Source of the DNA: Pseudomaricurvus alkylphenolicus
GTDB taxonomy: Bacteria > Pseudomonadota > Gammaproteobacteria > Pseudomonadales > Cellvibrionaceae
Length of the DNA: 64,000 nucleotides
Direction of reading: 5' to 3'
Assembly (NCBI RefSeq): GCF_011683955.1
Contig: NZ_JAAQPI010000005.1
Location: 310,001 to 374,000 of the forward strand
Shown here: positions 38,071 to 47,461 of the stretch, in pieces
Numbering within the stretch: position 1 is the stretch's first letter
Layout of the letters: every line of letters starts with the position of its first letter
Position numbers and translations under genes: made by a program
Notes under the pieces: generated by a model
Seen by the model: the letters and a program-made list of their open reading frames with translations, nothing else
Database searches by the model: none
What the model was told of the DNA's origin: nothing

Positions 38071-39213
38071 TTAGTAGCCGTTAAGTGTCGCGAAGCGGCT
38101 GCGGTGAAAACCGGTGTTGCCAAAGCTTTGTTCCGCCACTCGCAGCCGTTTCAGGAAAAAACCGATTTCCAATTCGTCGGTGACTCCGATACCGCCATGG
38201 AGCTGAATGGCTTCGTTGCTGATCAGCTGACACACTTCGCCGACCTTGGCCTTTGCCAGGCTCGCCAGTGTAGCAACTTCCTCAGTGGTGGCCTCTTTGC
38301 TATCCAGCGCTTCCAGCGCCGCCATCACCGTGGAGCGGGCCAGTTCCAGTTCGGCAAACATTATGGCGGCTCGGTGTTGCAGCGCCTGGAAGGAGCCGAT
38401 GGGCACGCCAAACTGGTTACGTTCTTTTAAATAGGCAACGGTTCGGTCCAATAATTCCTGGGCACTACCCAGCATCTCAGCGGATACGCAAATACGCGCG
38501 CGGTCCAAAGCCTGATCCAATACTGGAAAGGCGCCTCCCGCGGAACCTAGCAGAGCGTTTTCGGATACAGTTACCTGATCAAAAGTCAGGTTCGCGCAGT
38601 TGCGACTGTCGATGCGAGTGCTGGCCTGTTTTTGGATATCGTTGGCAGAAACCAAAAACAGACTCAATCCGGCTTGATCGCCGGGCTCGCCTGAGGTACG
38701 CGCAACCACAATCAAGTGCTCGGCATTGCCGCCGTTGGCGACATATCGTTTTTGTCCGTTTAACTCGTAGTTGTTGTCACGGGGAGAGGCTCGCAACGCC
38801 GTTGTTGCAGGGTTGTGATGCGAGTCTTCGTCCAAAGCCAGAGCAATCCTCAAGCGGCCCTCAATCAACGCTGGGATCAATTCCCGTCGCTGTTGGTCGT
38901 TGCCTGCCAATAGCACAACGGAGCCCGCCAATACCACACTGTCCAACAGTGGTGAGCTATTCAGAGTATGGCCCGCTTGTTCGAGTACCGCACCCAGCCC
39001 CATAAAACCAAAGTCCAATCCCCCAAGCTCCTCGGGGAAGATCATGCCGTTCCAACCAAGTTCCACGATTTGCTGCCAGACGTCCCCATCGTAGCCTTTG
39101 GCATCGCGGGTATCACGCAATTGGCGCAGTGCGGATACCGGCGATTGCTGCTGAAAAAACTCCCTTGCCGTGTCCTGTAAAAATCGCTGTTCTTCTGACA
39201 GTACCAGAGCCAT
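38071..39213 (-). CDS. Acyl-CoA dehydrogenase (possible heteromer subunit)
   Basis: 380 residues with ACAD N-terminal, middle and C-terminal domains. The C-terminus has LHGGIGVTDELEIGFFLKR, but the YEGT-type motif that normally holds the catalytic Glu is replaced by AEQSFGN. The family oxidises acyl-CoA to enoyl-CoA with FAD. Steroid-type ACADs in actinobacteria are alpha2beta2 heterotetramers of two different subunits, and this LHGG subunit plus the neighbouring GGG subunit look like such a pair. It is the last gene of the minus-strand operon starting with the CoA ligase. Confidence 0.88.
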   Translation of the reverse strand: MALVLSEEQRFLQDTAREFFQQQSPVSALRQLRDTRDAKGYDGDVWQQIVELGWNGMIFPEELGGLDFGFMGLGAVLEQAGHTLNSSPLLDSVVLAGSVVLLAGNDQQRRELIPALIEGRLRIALALDEDSHHNPATTALRASPRDNNYELNGQKRYVANGGNAEHLIVVARTSGEPGDQAGLSLFLVSANDIQKQASTRIDSRNCANLTFDQVTVSENALLGSAGGAFPVLDQALDRARICVSAEMLGSAQELLDRTVAYLKERNQFGVPIGSFQALQHRAAIMFAELELARSTVMAALEALDSKEATTEEVATLASLAKAKVGEVCQLISNEAIQLHGGIGVTDELEIGFFLKRLRVAEQSFGNTGFHRSRFATLNGY

Positions 39214-39239
39214 TGTGTTTACCTTTTACTAAGTGCGGG

Positions 39240-40448
39240 TCAAGCGGGAAGACCGAGTACGCGTTTGGCGATAATATTGAGTTGGATTTCCGAGGTGCCG
39301 CCGCCGATAGACAGCGTTTTGGATTGTAGCCAGTCGCGGGTGATTGCCAGCTCTTGGTCGCTATAGTCGTCACCCTCCCAGCCCAAAGCACGGTTGCCCA
39401 GGATCTTTAGAAGCAGCTCACCTTTCTGTTTCTGTTGTTCCGTACTGCAGTATTTAAAGATGGACGTTGCCGCACCATTACCGGCGCCTTGTTTGGCTTC
39501 TTCCATGGTTCTTCTCAGAGTCAGCGCAAAGGCCTTTTCATTAATGTCGATGCTCACCACTTGGTCGCGTATTACCGGGTCAGCGATACGCCCCTGGTGT
39601 TCGCCGATATACTCCTTGGCCAGCTGGTGAAGTACATAGGGGCTTTCCGACTCGCCACCAAAGTTGGCAATAGCAGCGCGTTCGTGTTGCATCAGGCGTT
39701 TGGCGACGCTCCAGCCTCCATTGACCTCACCCACGAGGTTGGCTTTTGGAACCCGAACGTTTTCAAAAAAGACTTCGCAGAAGTGCGACTCACCGCTAAT
39801 CAGTTCAATCGGTTTGGCCTCAATGCCGGGGGAGGTCATATCGATCAGCAAAAGGCTGATGCCATCGTGTTTCGCAGCTTTTGGATCGGTACGTACCAGC
39901 GCATAAATCCAGTCAGATTTATTGGCGTAGGAGGTCCAGATTTTGGCGCCGTTAACAATGTAGTCGTCACCATCGGACTCCGCCTTCATCTGTAAGCCGG
40001 CAAGATCAGAACCGGCGTTGGGCTCACTAAAACCCTGACACCAACGGATTTCCCCGCGTGCCATCCTCGGCAGGTGCTCTTGCTTTTGCGCCTCGCTGCC
40101 AAACTCCAGCAGCACCGGCCCCAACATCCAGATCCCCAGATTCAGCTGCGGTGGTCGGCACTGCAGACGCGTCATTTCCTGATTGAGTATGGCGGCTTGT
40201 TTTCGGTCCAGACCTCCGCCGCCATATTCGATGGGCCAATCCGGGGCAAACCAGCCTTTGTCGCGCATGCGTTCAAACCATTGTTGCTGTTCCCGACTTT
40301 GAAATTCGATATGGCGACCACCCCAGATCTGTTCGTCTTCGGCGGCGGGGGTACGCATACTGACCGGGCAGTTATCCCGTAGCCACTGGCGTACTTGCTG
40401 GCGAAATTCTTGATGCTTATCCAACGGAGTCTCCTGCTGTTCAGTCAT
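39240..40448 (-). CDS. Acyl-CoA dehydrogenase (possible heteromer subunit)
   Basis: 402 residues with the ACAD fold. WCQGFSEPNAGSDLAGLQ marks the flavin-binding middle domain. The C-terminal motif is SIGGGTSEIQLNIIAKRVLG, with Gly where the common YEGTS motif holds the catalytic Glu. It lies 4 bp after the preceding ACAD gene. It probably pairs with an adjacent subunit, acting on a side-chain acyl-CoA. Confidence 0.88.
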   Translation of the reverse strand: MTEQQETPLDKHQEFRQQVRQWLRDNCPVSMRTPAAEDEQIWGGRHIEFQSREQQQWFERMRDKGWFAPDWPIEYGGGGLDRKQAAILNQEMTRLQCRPPQLNLGIWMLGPVLLEFGSEAQKQEHLPRMARGEIRWCQGFSEPNAGSDLAGLQMKAESDGDDYIVNGAKIWTSYANKSDWIYALVRTDPKAAKHDGISLLLIDMTSPGIEAKPIELISGESHFCEVFFENVRVPKANLVGEVNGGWSVAKRLMQHERAAIANFGGESESPYVLHQLAKEYIGEHQGRIADPVIRDQVVSIDINEKAFALTLRRTMEEAKQGAGNGAATSIFKYCSTEQQKQKGELLLKILGNRALGWEGDDYSDQELAITRDWLQSKTLSIGGGTSEIQLNIIAKRVLGLPA

Positions 40449-40452
40449 ACTG

Positions 40453-41643
40453 TTATCGCGCCGCCATGGGCATGCCCAGACCGAATGCTGCTACCAGATC
40501 ACGTTGGACCTCGTTAACGCCGCCACCAAAAGTGGTGATCTGGCATTTGCGGTATTCTTCTTCAAGATCACCCAGCAGTTCGGTGCCGATCACATCGTGA
40601 GGCAACAGGGCGCTGCTGCCCACAATGTCCATCAGCTTGCGATATACCTCAATCAAACATTCTGTGCTGTAAACCTTGGCGCCCGAGGCCAATGCCGGGC
40701 TCATGCGATTTTGCTCCAGATCCCAGGCCATACGCAGATTGATCAGGCGCATGGCCTCAAGACGGCCGTAGCTTTCCGCCAGTGCGGTTTGAACCCAAGG
40801 CTCATCGATCAGCATATTGGTGTCGCTCAACCCCGGCGCCTTGCTCGCCCAGGCATGAACACGGTCATACAAGCCAAGCCCATAGACATTGAAAGCAGCC
40901 AGGCCAACACGCTCGTGATTAAGCTGTGAGGTAATCAGCTGCCAGCCTTTGTTAAGTTCGCCGACCAAGGCGCTGGCAGGAACCCGAACATTTTCGTAGT
41001 AGGTCATATTGGTGGTGACTTCACCCACGGTATGGATGGGTGAGTGGGAAAAACCCGGGCTGTTGGTGGGTACAATAAAAATACTGATGCCCTTATGCTT
41101 GGGAGCCTGGGGATCAGTGCGTACCGCCAGCCAGATGTAATCGGCGCCCCCGGCACCACTGGTAAACACCTTGGTACCATTGATCACATAATCGTCACCG
41201 TCGCGTTCAGCACTGGTGGACAAAGAGGCCAGATCAGTACCGGCGCCCGGTTCACTGTAGCCAATGGCGAAGTGGATTTCTCCCGCGGCAATTTTGGGCA
41301 GGTACTTCGCTTTGTGTTCTTCGGAGCCATGCTCCATTAGCGCCGGGCCGACGGTATTGAGTGTAACGAACGGAATCGGTGCGTCTGCAAGGCGCAGTTC
41401 TTCAAAAAAGATCAGCTGCTCGACCGCTCCAAGCCCTTGACCGCCGTATTGTTTGGGCCAACCCAGAGCCAGCTTTCCGTCGACGCCCATTTGGCGGACC
41501 ACCTTGCGAAAGACCTCGCCACCTTCGCCTTCACCCTCGTTACCACGCACGGCTTGGCGAATTTCGGGAGTGATCAATTGTCGAAAGTACTCGCGTAATT
41601 CCTCGCGCAGGGCCTGTTGCTCTGGAGTGAATTCAAATTGCAT
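40453..41643 (-). CDS. Acyl-CoA dehydrogenase (possible heteromer subunit)
   Basis: 396 residues. FAIGYSEPGAGTDLASL and NGTKVFTSGAGGADYIW belong to the flavin/middle domains. The C-terminus reads ITTFGGGVNEVQRDLVAAF, again lacking the canonical Glu position. It lies 45 bp after the CoA ligase gene and is the first of three consecutive ACAD genes. Confidence 0.88.
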   Translation of the reverse strand: MQFEFTPEQQALREELREYFRQLITPEIRQAVRGNEGEGEGGEVFRKVVRQMGVDGKLALGWPKQYGGQGLGAVEQLIFFEELRLADAPIPFVTLNTVGPALMEHGSEEHKAKYLPKIAAGEIHFAIGYSEPGAGTDLASLSTSAERDGDDYVINGTKVFTSGAGGADYIWLAVRTDPQAPKHKGISIFIVPTNSPGFSHSPIHTVGEVTTNMTYYENVRVPASALVGELNKGWQLITSQLNHERVGLAAFNVYGLGLYDRVHAWASKAPGLSDTNMLIDEPWVQTALAESYGRLEAMRLINLRMAWDLEQNRMSPALASGAKVYSTECLIEVYRKLMDIVGSSALLPHDVIGTELLGDLEEEYRKCQITTFGGGVNEVQRDLVAAFGLGMPMAAR

Positions 41644-41688
41644 AGGAGTTTCCTGATAAAGTCATTCGGTGTAGGCCGTGGTTGGTTT

Positions 41689-43491
41689 TCAGGCGCTGAT
41701 AAATGCAGGTAATTGCTGCTCTGCCAGGCTTTGTTCGTCGAGCGGGACATAACGTTGATTCGCATCGCTGATAACATAAAGAGGATCGCTCACCAGCTCA
41801 GGTGAGTAGCCCTGCTTTTGCAAGTCCACTTTGCGTAGCTTAAACGTGGTGGTCAGCTCGGCCTGTTGGCACAACCTGACGAACAGAGGTACAGCGTAGG
41901 GTGGCAGTCGATCTTTGCAGTGTGCATAGAAGGCAACCGGATCGAATTCGGCCTCCGATTGCATCACCAGAGCCGCCATACCCGCACGGCCTTCTGTATT
42001 GGGTACGGCAACGCCGTAGATGTTCAGGCTCTCGAGTCCATCAAAATCCGAAATGGCATCGGCAGCTTCGCTGGCGGATACATTTTCGCTTTTCCAGCGG
42101 AAGGTATCCCCGACACGGTCGACAAAGTAATAGTAATCGTCTTCATCCCGTTTCAGCAGGTCGCCGGATCGGAACCAGGCGTCACCGTCGGCAAATACAT
42201 CGTGCAGGATTTTTTTCTCCGTGGCTTGCTCATCGGTGTAGCCTTCGAAACGCCCGGCGCCGCTGCCGGGAATATCCAGAATCATGGCGATAAGCTCGCC
42301 CACTTCATCCGCTTCGCACTCTATATAGTGACCATTGGCATCACGGGGGTGGCTGTCGGTTTCAGCGTCGTATCGAACCAGGCGGGCATTGGAACGCTCT
42401 TTAAAAGGAATGCGACCACATGAACCCACTTTGTTGTCGAGATTCATAATGCCGGAGTTGGCTTCGGTGGCGCCCCAACCCTCGTAGATATTCTCGATGC
42501 CGAAACGCTGCTGAAACGCTTCCCATATGTCACTGCGAAGACCGGCGCCAATAATCGATCTCAATGGGTTGTCGGCGTCATTGATTTGAGGAGGGCGGTT
42601 CATCAGGTAGCGGCATATTTCACCAATGTACTGACAAGTGGTGACGCCGTGACGACGAACATCCTCCCAAAAGCGACTGACACTGAAACGTCTACGTAAA
42701 ACAATAGTGGCTCCGCGGGCCAAAGCAGCGCTGACCAGCGACATGCCTGCTGCTCCGTGGTAGAGGGGAAGAAAACAGTAAAAAACGTCATCGGGGCCCG
42801 TGTCTAAAACGGCGGCGTTGCTCTCGCCGGTATTCATCCAGCGCATGTGTGACATATGAGCGGCTTTGGGCAAGCCCGTGGTTCCAGACGTAAAGACATG
42901 AAAAAGGTCGTCCCGGCCCATTAATCCGGAACGTGATTCTTTTGGCGGGTCAATGGTTGGTGACGACTCGGCCAGCGTGGAGAAATCGACCATTGCTTCG
43001 GGAATGTCAACCTGGTTGAGTGGATCGGCAATCACATAGCAGGGCAGGTCGCCCGTTACATCCGCCGCAGAGGCAAAGCCTTGAAGGCATTCAGCACCCA
43101 AAAACACCATACGGCTTGCGGTGGTCGACAAGGCGTGACGCAGGGCTTTGTCCTGGGCGTGAGTATTGATCAAGGCCGTGGTGACCCCGAGTTTTGCCAG
43201 CCCCACGTAAACAAAAAAGAACTCCGGGCGGTTATCCATCATCAGGGCCGCAACATCACCCTGCCGCAGGCCCAGCTTGGCGGCCGCATTGGCGACGCGG
43301 TTGGCCTCAAGATTCAACTGTCCGAAGGTGACAGGCTTATCCTCGTAGATAAGAAAGGCTTTATTGGGGAAACGCCGGGCCTGTTCTTCATAGCGGTCGG
43401 CCACGGTATAGGTCTGGTCCGGGGTATGGGTCGCCGCGGCGGCTGCCTGAATATTGAGCTTGCGCTGGGTTTCCTCACGGCTGATGGTCAT
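41689..43491 (-). CDS. FATP/FadD6-like acyl-CoA synthetase
   Basis: 600 residues, adenylate-forming family. The AMP-binding loop is FTSGTTGLPKAAHMS, the aromatic-Glu motif lies in YEGWGATEANSG, and the C-terminal hinge region reads YYYFVDRVGDTFRWKSENVS, typical of the fatty-acid-transport/very-long-chain synthetase group. Members activate long-chain or sterol-derived acids, including cholate in some relatives. I chose the ATG at 43491, behind AGGA at 6 bases; an in-frame ATG at 43503 is possible. It opens the minus-strand operon of three ACAD genes and is preceded by operator E. Confidence 0.88.
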   Translation of the reverse strand: MTISREETQRKLNIQAAAAATHTPDQTYTVADRYEEQARRFPNKAFLIYEDKPVTFGQLNLEANRVANAAAKLGLRQGDVAALMMDNRPEFFFVYVGLAKLGVTTALINTHAQDKALRHALSTTASRMVFLGAECLQGFASAADVTGDLPCYVIADPLNQVDIPEAMVDFSTLAESSPTIDPPKESRSGLMGRDDLFHVFTSGTTGLPKAAHMSHMRWMNTGESNAAVLDTGPDDVFYCFLPLYHGAAGMSLVSAALARGATIVLRRRFSVSRFWEDVRRHGVTTCQYIGEICRYLMNRPPQINDADNPLRSIIGAGLRSDIWEAFQQRFGIENIYEGWGATEANSGIMNLDNKVGSCGRIPFKERSNARLVRYDAETDSHPRDANGHYIECEADEVGELIAMILDIPGSGAGRFEGYTDEQATEKKILHDVFADGDAWFRSGDLLKRDEDDYYYFVDRVGDTFRWKSENVSASEAADAISDFDGLESLNIYGVAVPNTEGRAGMAALVMQSEAEFDPVAFYAHCKDRLPPYAVPLFVRLCQQAELTTTFKLRKVDLQKQGYSPELVSDPLYVISDANQRYVPLDEQSLAEQQLPAFISA

Positions 43492-43543
43492 TGTGTTCCT
43501 CATGCCTGTTTATCGCTGTTTTTAAACACTGAAATCGATCCTA

Positions 43544-43567
43544 CTTGAGATTGAATTCATATTCAAT
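43544..43567. promoter_or_regulatory. TTGA/GAATTCAA operator, copy E
   Basis: Starts CTTGAGATTGAATTCATA and ends TATTCAAT; 53 bp before the CoA ligase start. It is one of the two copies in the divergent promoter of the second catabolic module. Confidence 0.62.
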
Positions 43568-43688
43568 ATGCCGGCTTACACGACTAGTCTTTTTGTATTA
43601 GCTTATAGTGTAGATGCCGTTTGGTGGTTTGCTAAAAATTATCTAACCTATTGTATTTTAAAGGTTAAACTCAGTTTCTAAATGGTAA

Positions 43689-43712
43689 ATTGAAATTGAA
43701 ACCAAAATCAAC
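43689..43712. promoter_or_regulatory. TTGA/GAATTCAA operator, copy F
   Basis: Starts ATTGAAATTGAAACCAAA, the same 18 bases as copy C at 10595. It ends 72 bp before the DUF35 gene, facing the plus-strand operon. Confidence 0.68.
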
Positions 43713-43784
43713 TTATACTGTAGATACCGACTTGAACAGTGACCGGTTTCCACCTGAAATCCGGGTCACCCATGGGAGATAAGC

Positions 43785-44231
43785 ATGAGTGAAGCCAAGC
43801 GGGCGCGAGTACCGCGCCGTCCACGCCCCGGAATCAACCGGGACAACAGTTTCTTTTGGGAGGGTTTGAAAGAAGACAAGCTTCTTATTCAGCGCTGCCA
43901 AACCTGTGGAGAGTTACGCCATCCACCGGGTCCAATGTGCCCCCATTGTCACTCCCTGGAATGGGATACGCTTAAGGCCTGTGGCAGGGGCACCATCTAC
44001 AGCTATGTGAATCTGCACCATCCCGCGGTACCGCCATTTGCCAATCCCAATCCCATTGGTCTCATTGAATTGGAAGAGGGCACACGCCTGGTCGCCGGAT
44101 TGCTCGATATAGAGGCTGACGAGGTGCGTATTGGGCAGCCTGTAGAGGTAGTGTTCTACCGCGAGCAGGAAGATGACGATCACGCTATCGCGCTATTTCG
44201 GGTGACGGACAAAAGCGCCGAAGCCGCATAA
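43785..44231 (+). CDS. DUF35 zinc-ribbon/OB-fold protein
   Basis: 148 residues. A zinc ribbon has CQTC and CPHC (C38, C41, C52, C55 approximately), followed by an OB-fold with GTIYSYVNLHHP and PIGLIELEEG. DUF35 proteins pair with thiolase-like proteins and CoA-ester enzymes. A basic Arg/Pro-rich tail (RARVPRRPRPG) opens the protein. This gene is separated from the thiolase-like gene (45377) by one ACAD gene, so the three likely act together. Confidence 0.9.
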   Translation: MSEAKRARVPRRPRPGINRDNSFFWEGLKEDKLLIQRCQTCGELRHPPGPMCPHCHSLEWDTLKACGRGTIYSYVNLHHPAVPPFANPNPIGLIELEEGTRLVAGLLDIEADEVRIGQPVEVVFYREQEDDDHAIALFRVTDKSAEAA

Positions 44232-44251
44232 AGAGAGGCCAAAAAACAATC

Positions 44252-45367
44252 ATGGATTTCGCGTTTACTGAAGACCAGCTGATGATACAGGAGCTGGCTG
44301 AGAAAATTATTGCTGACCGTTGTCACGATGAGTTTCAGAGGGAGTTTGCTCAACAACCGCAGCGCTATGACCCGGTGCTTTGGTCGCGACTGGCCGAAGC
44401 TGGATTGTTGGGGCTTAACCTGCCGGAAAATTGTGGCGGTATGGCATTGGGTTTTGCGGAATTGTGCCTGCTATTGCAGGCGCAGGGTAAACACCTGGGG
44501 CCGGCACCTTTGTATGCGACGCTGGTTCTGGGAGCCTTGCCAATAGCGAAATTTGGCAGTACGTCATTGCAGCAGCGTTACTTGCCGGAAGTGGCAACGG
44601 GCAAGTGCCTGTTGTCGGCTTTGGTTGATGCCCGCAATCTCCAGCGCCCAAAATTTCAGGCTGAAGTAACCGATGATGGGTGGAATCTGAATGGTATCTG
44701 TGATGCTGTTCCCTTTGGTGTTGATGCCCATTGTTTTGTCGTCCCGGTCAGTACCCCTCAGGGTATCGAAGTCCTTGTGGTAGACGCGGATGTGCAAGGC
44801 ATATCTCGTTGGGATCAGCGCGGTGCACAGGCGCAAGCTCGTGTTCAGTTGGAGAATGTGCACGTTGGTAAAGACGCACGTATCAATGAAGAAGGCAAGG
44901 CCGCTGATGTGTTGGCCTGGTGGCAACCGAGAATACTGACTGCGCTGAGTGCCATTCAGGTGGGCGTTGCCACCGAGGCATTGCGTCGTACTGCAGAATA
45001 CACTGGTGAGCGCAAGCAGTTCGGTAAACCGGTAGCATCGTTCCAGGCTGTGGCTCATCGGGCGGCTGATGCCTATATGGATATTGAAGCCATGAGTGCC
45101 ACTTTATGGCAGGCGGTATGGCGGCTGGATCAGGAGCTGGAGGCAGCTCGCGAAGTTCACACCGCCAAGTGGTGGGCCTGTGAGGGAGGGCATCGTATTG
45201 CTCATACTGCACAGCACTTACACGGTGGCATGGGAGCGGATGTGGACTATCCCATTCATCGCTTTTTTCTTTGGGCCAAGCAGCTGGAGTTCAACGGCGG
45301 CGGCGCCAGTGTGCAGTTATCGAATTTAGGATGCGAGATCGCCAATCGTCCTGCGGATTTCACTTGA
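44252..45367 (+). CDS. Acyl-CoA dehydrogenase (possible heteromer subunit)
   Basis: 371 residues. The N-terminal domain begins DFAFTEDQLMIQELAEKI; the C-terminus has LHGGMGADVDYPIHRFF and NGGGASVQLSNLG, and no YEGT motif. It is 20 bp after the DUF35 gene and 9 bp before the thiolase-like gene, and divergent from three other ACAD genes. It may form a heteromer with one of those subunits or with an unlinked one. Confidence 0.87.
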   Translation: MDFAFTEDQLMIQELAEKIIADRCHDEFQREFAQQPQRYDPVLWSRLAEAGLLGLNLPENCGGMALGFAELCLLLQAQGKHLGPAPLYATLVLGALPIAKFGSTSLQQRYLPEVATGKCLLSALVDARNLQRPKFQAEVTDDGWNLNGICDAVPFGVDAHCFVVPVSTPQGIEVLVVDADVQGISRWDQRGAQAQARVQLENVHVGKDARINEEGKAADVLAWWQPRILTALSAIQVGVATEALRRTAEYTGERKQFGKPVASFQAVAHRAADAYMDIEAMSATLWQAVWRLDQELEAAREVHTAKWWACEGGHRIAHTAQHLHGGMGADVDYPIHRFFLWAKQLEFNGGGASVQLSNLGCEIANRPADFT

Positions 45368-45376
45368 GGTAAATTT

Positions 45377-46558
45377 ATGAGCAAGAAAACACTGGCCAAC
45401 CAGGCTGCTATCGTTGGCATTGGTGCGACTGAATTTTCCAAGGATTCCGGCCGCAGTGAAATGCAGTTGGCGGTGGAATGTGTAACGATGGCATTGGCTG
45501 ATGCGGGTATTGATCCATCTGAGGTGGATGGTCTTTGTACTTACACCATGGACCATAATCCGGAGATTGAGGTGCACCGGCTGATTGGTGCCAAAGAGCT
45601 GACGTTTTTCAGTCGTGTTCACTACGGTGGCGGTGCGGCTTGCGCGCCAATCCATCAGGCAGCGATGGCAATTGCCACGGGTATTGCCGATGTGGTGGTC
45701 TGCTACCGCGCCATGAATGAGCGTTCCAATTATCGCTTTGGTACGGGTATGCAGGACACGCTACCGGACCCAACGTTTGAGACGGCTCACTACGGTTGGT
45801 ATATCCCGCACGGGTTGATCAGTCCGGCATCCTGGGTGGCGATGAGTGCACGTCGTTATATGCACGAGACAGGAGCCACCAGTGAGGATTTTGGTCGGGT
45901 ATCGGTGGCGAGTCGTGATTTTGCGGCCACCAATCCGGCGGCGTTTTTCTACGACAAGCCGATCACATTGGAGGAGCATCAGAATTCACGTTGGATTGTG
46001 GACCCACTGCGTTTGCTGGATTGTTGTCAGGAGAGTGATGGCGGTGTCGCCATTGTGTTGACGTCACCTGAGCGGGCTCGGGATCTGAAGCAGAAACCGG
46101 TGATTGTTCGCGGTGCGGCCCAGGGCGCCTGTGATGATCAGCAGATGATGACGTCTTACTATCGTAAGGAGATGAGTCGTTTGCCGGAAATGGGGCTGGT
46201 GGCCAAGCAGTTGTATCAGCAGTCAGGAATTACTCCCGAGGATATTCAGACGGCGGTGATTTATGACCACTTTACGCCGTTTGTGTTGCCGCAGTTGGAG
46301 GAGTTTGGTTTTTGTGATCGCGGTGAGGCGAAAGATTTTGTTCGAGATGGACATCACGCCCGTGGGGGGCGTTTGCCGATTAATACTCACGGTGGTCAGT
46401 TGGGTGAGGCCTATATTCACGGTTTGAATGGTGTTGCAGAGGCTGTTCGCCAGGTTCGTGGTACGAGTGTGAATCAGGTAAATAATGTGGAGCATGCGTT
46501 GGTCACAGCGGGTACGGGTGTTCCTACCAGTGGTTTGATTTTAGGGGTCGATGTGTGA
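45377..46558 (+). CDS. Thiolase-like lipid-transfer protein (second aldolase candidate)
   Basis: 393 residues of the SCP-x/Ltp thiolase-like group. The nucleophile region reads VHYGGGAACAPIHQA (about 81-95), so a Cys is present (C89), but not in the usual CxSG context. YDHFTPFVLPQLEEFGF and INTHGGQLGEAYIHG resemble Ltp2. Together with the DUF35 protein it could catalyse a second retro-aldol step, or a thiolytic step. The other Ltp-like protein at 10658 has no Cys at all in this region. Confidence 0.85.
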   Translation: MSKKTLANQAAIVGIGATEFSKDSGRSEMQLAVECVTMALADAGIDPSEVDGLCTYTMDHNPEIEVHRLIGAKELTFFSRVHYGGGAACAPIHQAAMAIATGIADVVVCYRAMNERSNYRFGTGMQDTLPDPTFETAHYGWYIPHGLISPASWVAMSARRYMHETGATSEDFGRVSVASRDFAATNPAAFFYDKPITLEEHQNSRWIVDPLRLLDCCQESDGGVAIVLTSPERARDLKQKPVIVRGAAQGACDDQQMMTSYYRKEMSRLPEMGLVAKQLYQQSGITPEDIQTAVIYDHFTPFVLPQLEEFGFCDRGEAKDFVRDGHHARGGRLPINTHGGQLGEAYIHGLNGVAEAVRQVRGTSVNQVNNVEHALVTAGTGVPTSGLILGVDV

Positions 46559-47052
46559 GTGATTCCGGGCAGTTGCAGCGGTTGTTGGATATCGAGGCGA
46601 TCAAGCAATTGAAGTATCGGTATTTTCGGTTTCTGGACCAGAAGCGGTTGGTTGATTTGCAAGCGCTGTTGTTGCCTGAGTGCACGGCGTCTTATCATGA
46701 CGGTGCCTATCGTTTTGATGACCGCGATGGAATTATGGCGTTTCTGCGCTTAAGTGTTGGCAATGATACGCTCTTGACGCTGCATCAGGGGCATCATCCG
46801 GAGATTGAGTTTATTGCTGATGACGAGGCGTTAGGTTATTGGTATCTGCAGGATGTTGTTATCAATAAGGAGAAGCTGACTCGCATGGAGGGCAACGGCT
46901 TTTATGAAGATCGGTATCGCAGGGTAAACGGGGAATGGAAGTTTGCTCACACCGGTTACAGGCGCACCTATGATATTCGTCAGCCCCTTGGGGAGTTGAT
47001 TGAGTTTTATGATGGTTTTGAATGTGGGGCTTATACCATTCCTGAAGCTTGA
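46555..47052 (+). CDS. NTF2/SnoaL-like protein
   Basis: 165 residues in the cone-shaped NTF2-like fold: helical LLDIEAIKQLKYRYFRFLD, then FIADDEALGYWYLQDVV and a strand-rich GEWKFAHTGYRRTY. The fold includes ketosteroid isomerases, dehydratases and epoxide hydrolases; catalytic residues were not confirmed. The GTG start at 46555 overlaps the thiolase-like stop by 4 bp. A small hydratase, isomerase or ligand-binding role in the same pathway is possible. Confidence 0.75.
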   Translation: MSDSGQLQRLLDIEAIKQLKYRYFRFLDQKRLVDLQALLLPECTASYHDGAYRFDDRDGIMAFLRLSVGNDTLLTLHQGHHPEIEFIADDEALGYWYLQDVVINKEKLTRMEGNGFYEDRYRRVNGEWKFAHTGYRRTYDIRQPLGELIEFYDGFECGAYTIPEA

Positions 47053-47461
47053 GCTCGATCCTGGCTTTAATGGATTTGGTGTGTCTTACCAGCCTGGAAG
47101 AGATCGAGAGGATCTGACAGTCTTCTTAGTGCCATAACCGGAAGTTCGAAACGGCAGGATTTTCTTCCCGCGTAGGTCGGATTAGCTCCGCTTCGCGGAG
47201 CGTAATCCGACGGTTCCGCTGGAGCTGTTCGTTGGCTTCGGCCCGGTTTTTAACACCCTTGAATGTGCCTGCAACAGGTGATTTGTACACGGCCGCCGCC
47301 AATTTAAACCTTCGGCGGATCGGTGGATTACGAAGCGCAAAGCGCTTCTAATCCACCCTACCTCGTGCGGCCGTTGCGGACATTATCGAACGCCCATGGT
47401 GCCCTGAACCAGGATTATGAACTTCCGGTTATGGCACACAGCCGTCAAATCGAATCCAATT
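47053..47461. other. Gene-free stretch containing a repeat element
   Basis: Between convergent genes (NTF2-like and LuxR). Most of it is the repeat element at 47129-47437. No credible ORF was seen. Confidence 0.7.
47129..47437. mobile_element. MITE-like repeat with 19-bp inverted ends and two inner hairpins
   Basis: GTGCCATAACCGGAAGTTC at 47129-47147 is repeated exactly in reverse complement at 47419-47437. Inside are a long hairpin, GTCGGATTAGCTCCG with its partner (47176-47211), and GGTGGATTA...TAATCCACC (47322-47357), which resemble common gammaproteobacterial palindromic repeats. There is no ORF of its own. Similar size to the element at 7518 but with unrelated ends. Confidence 0.65.
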
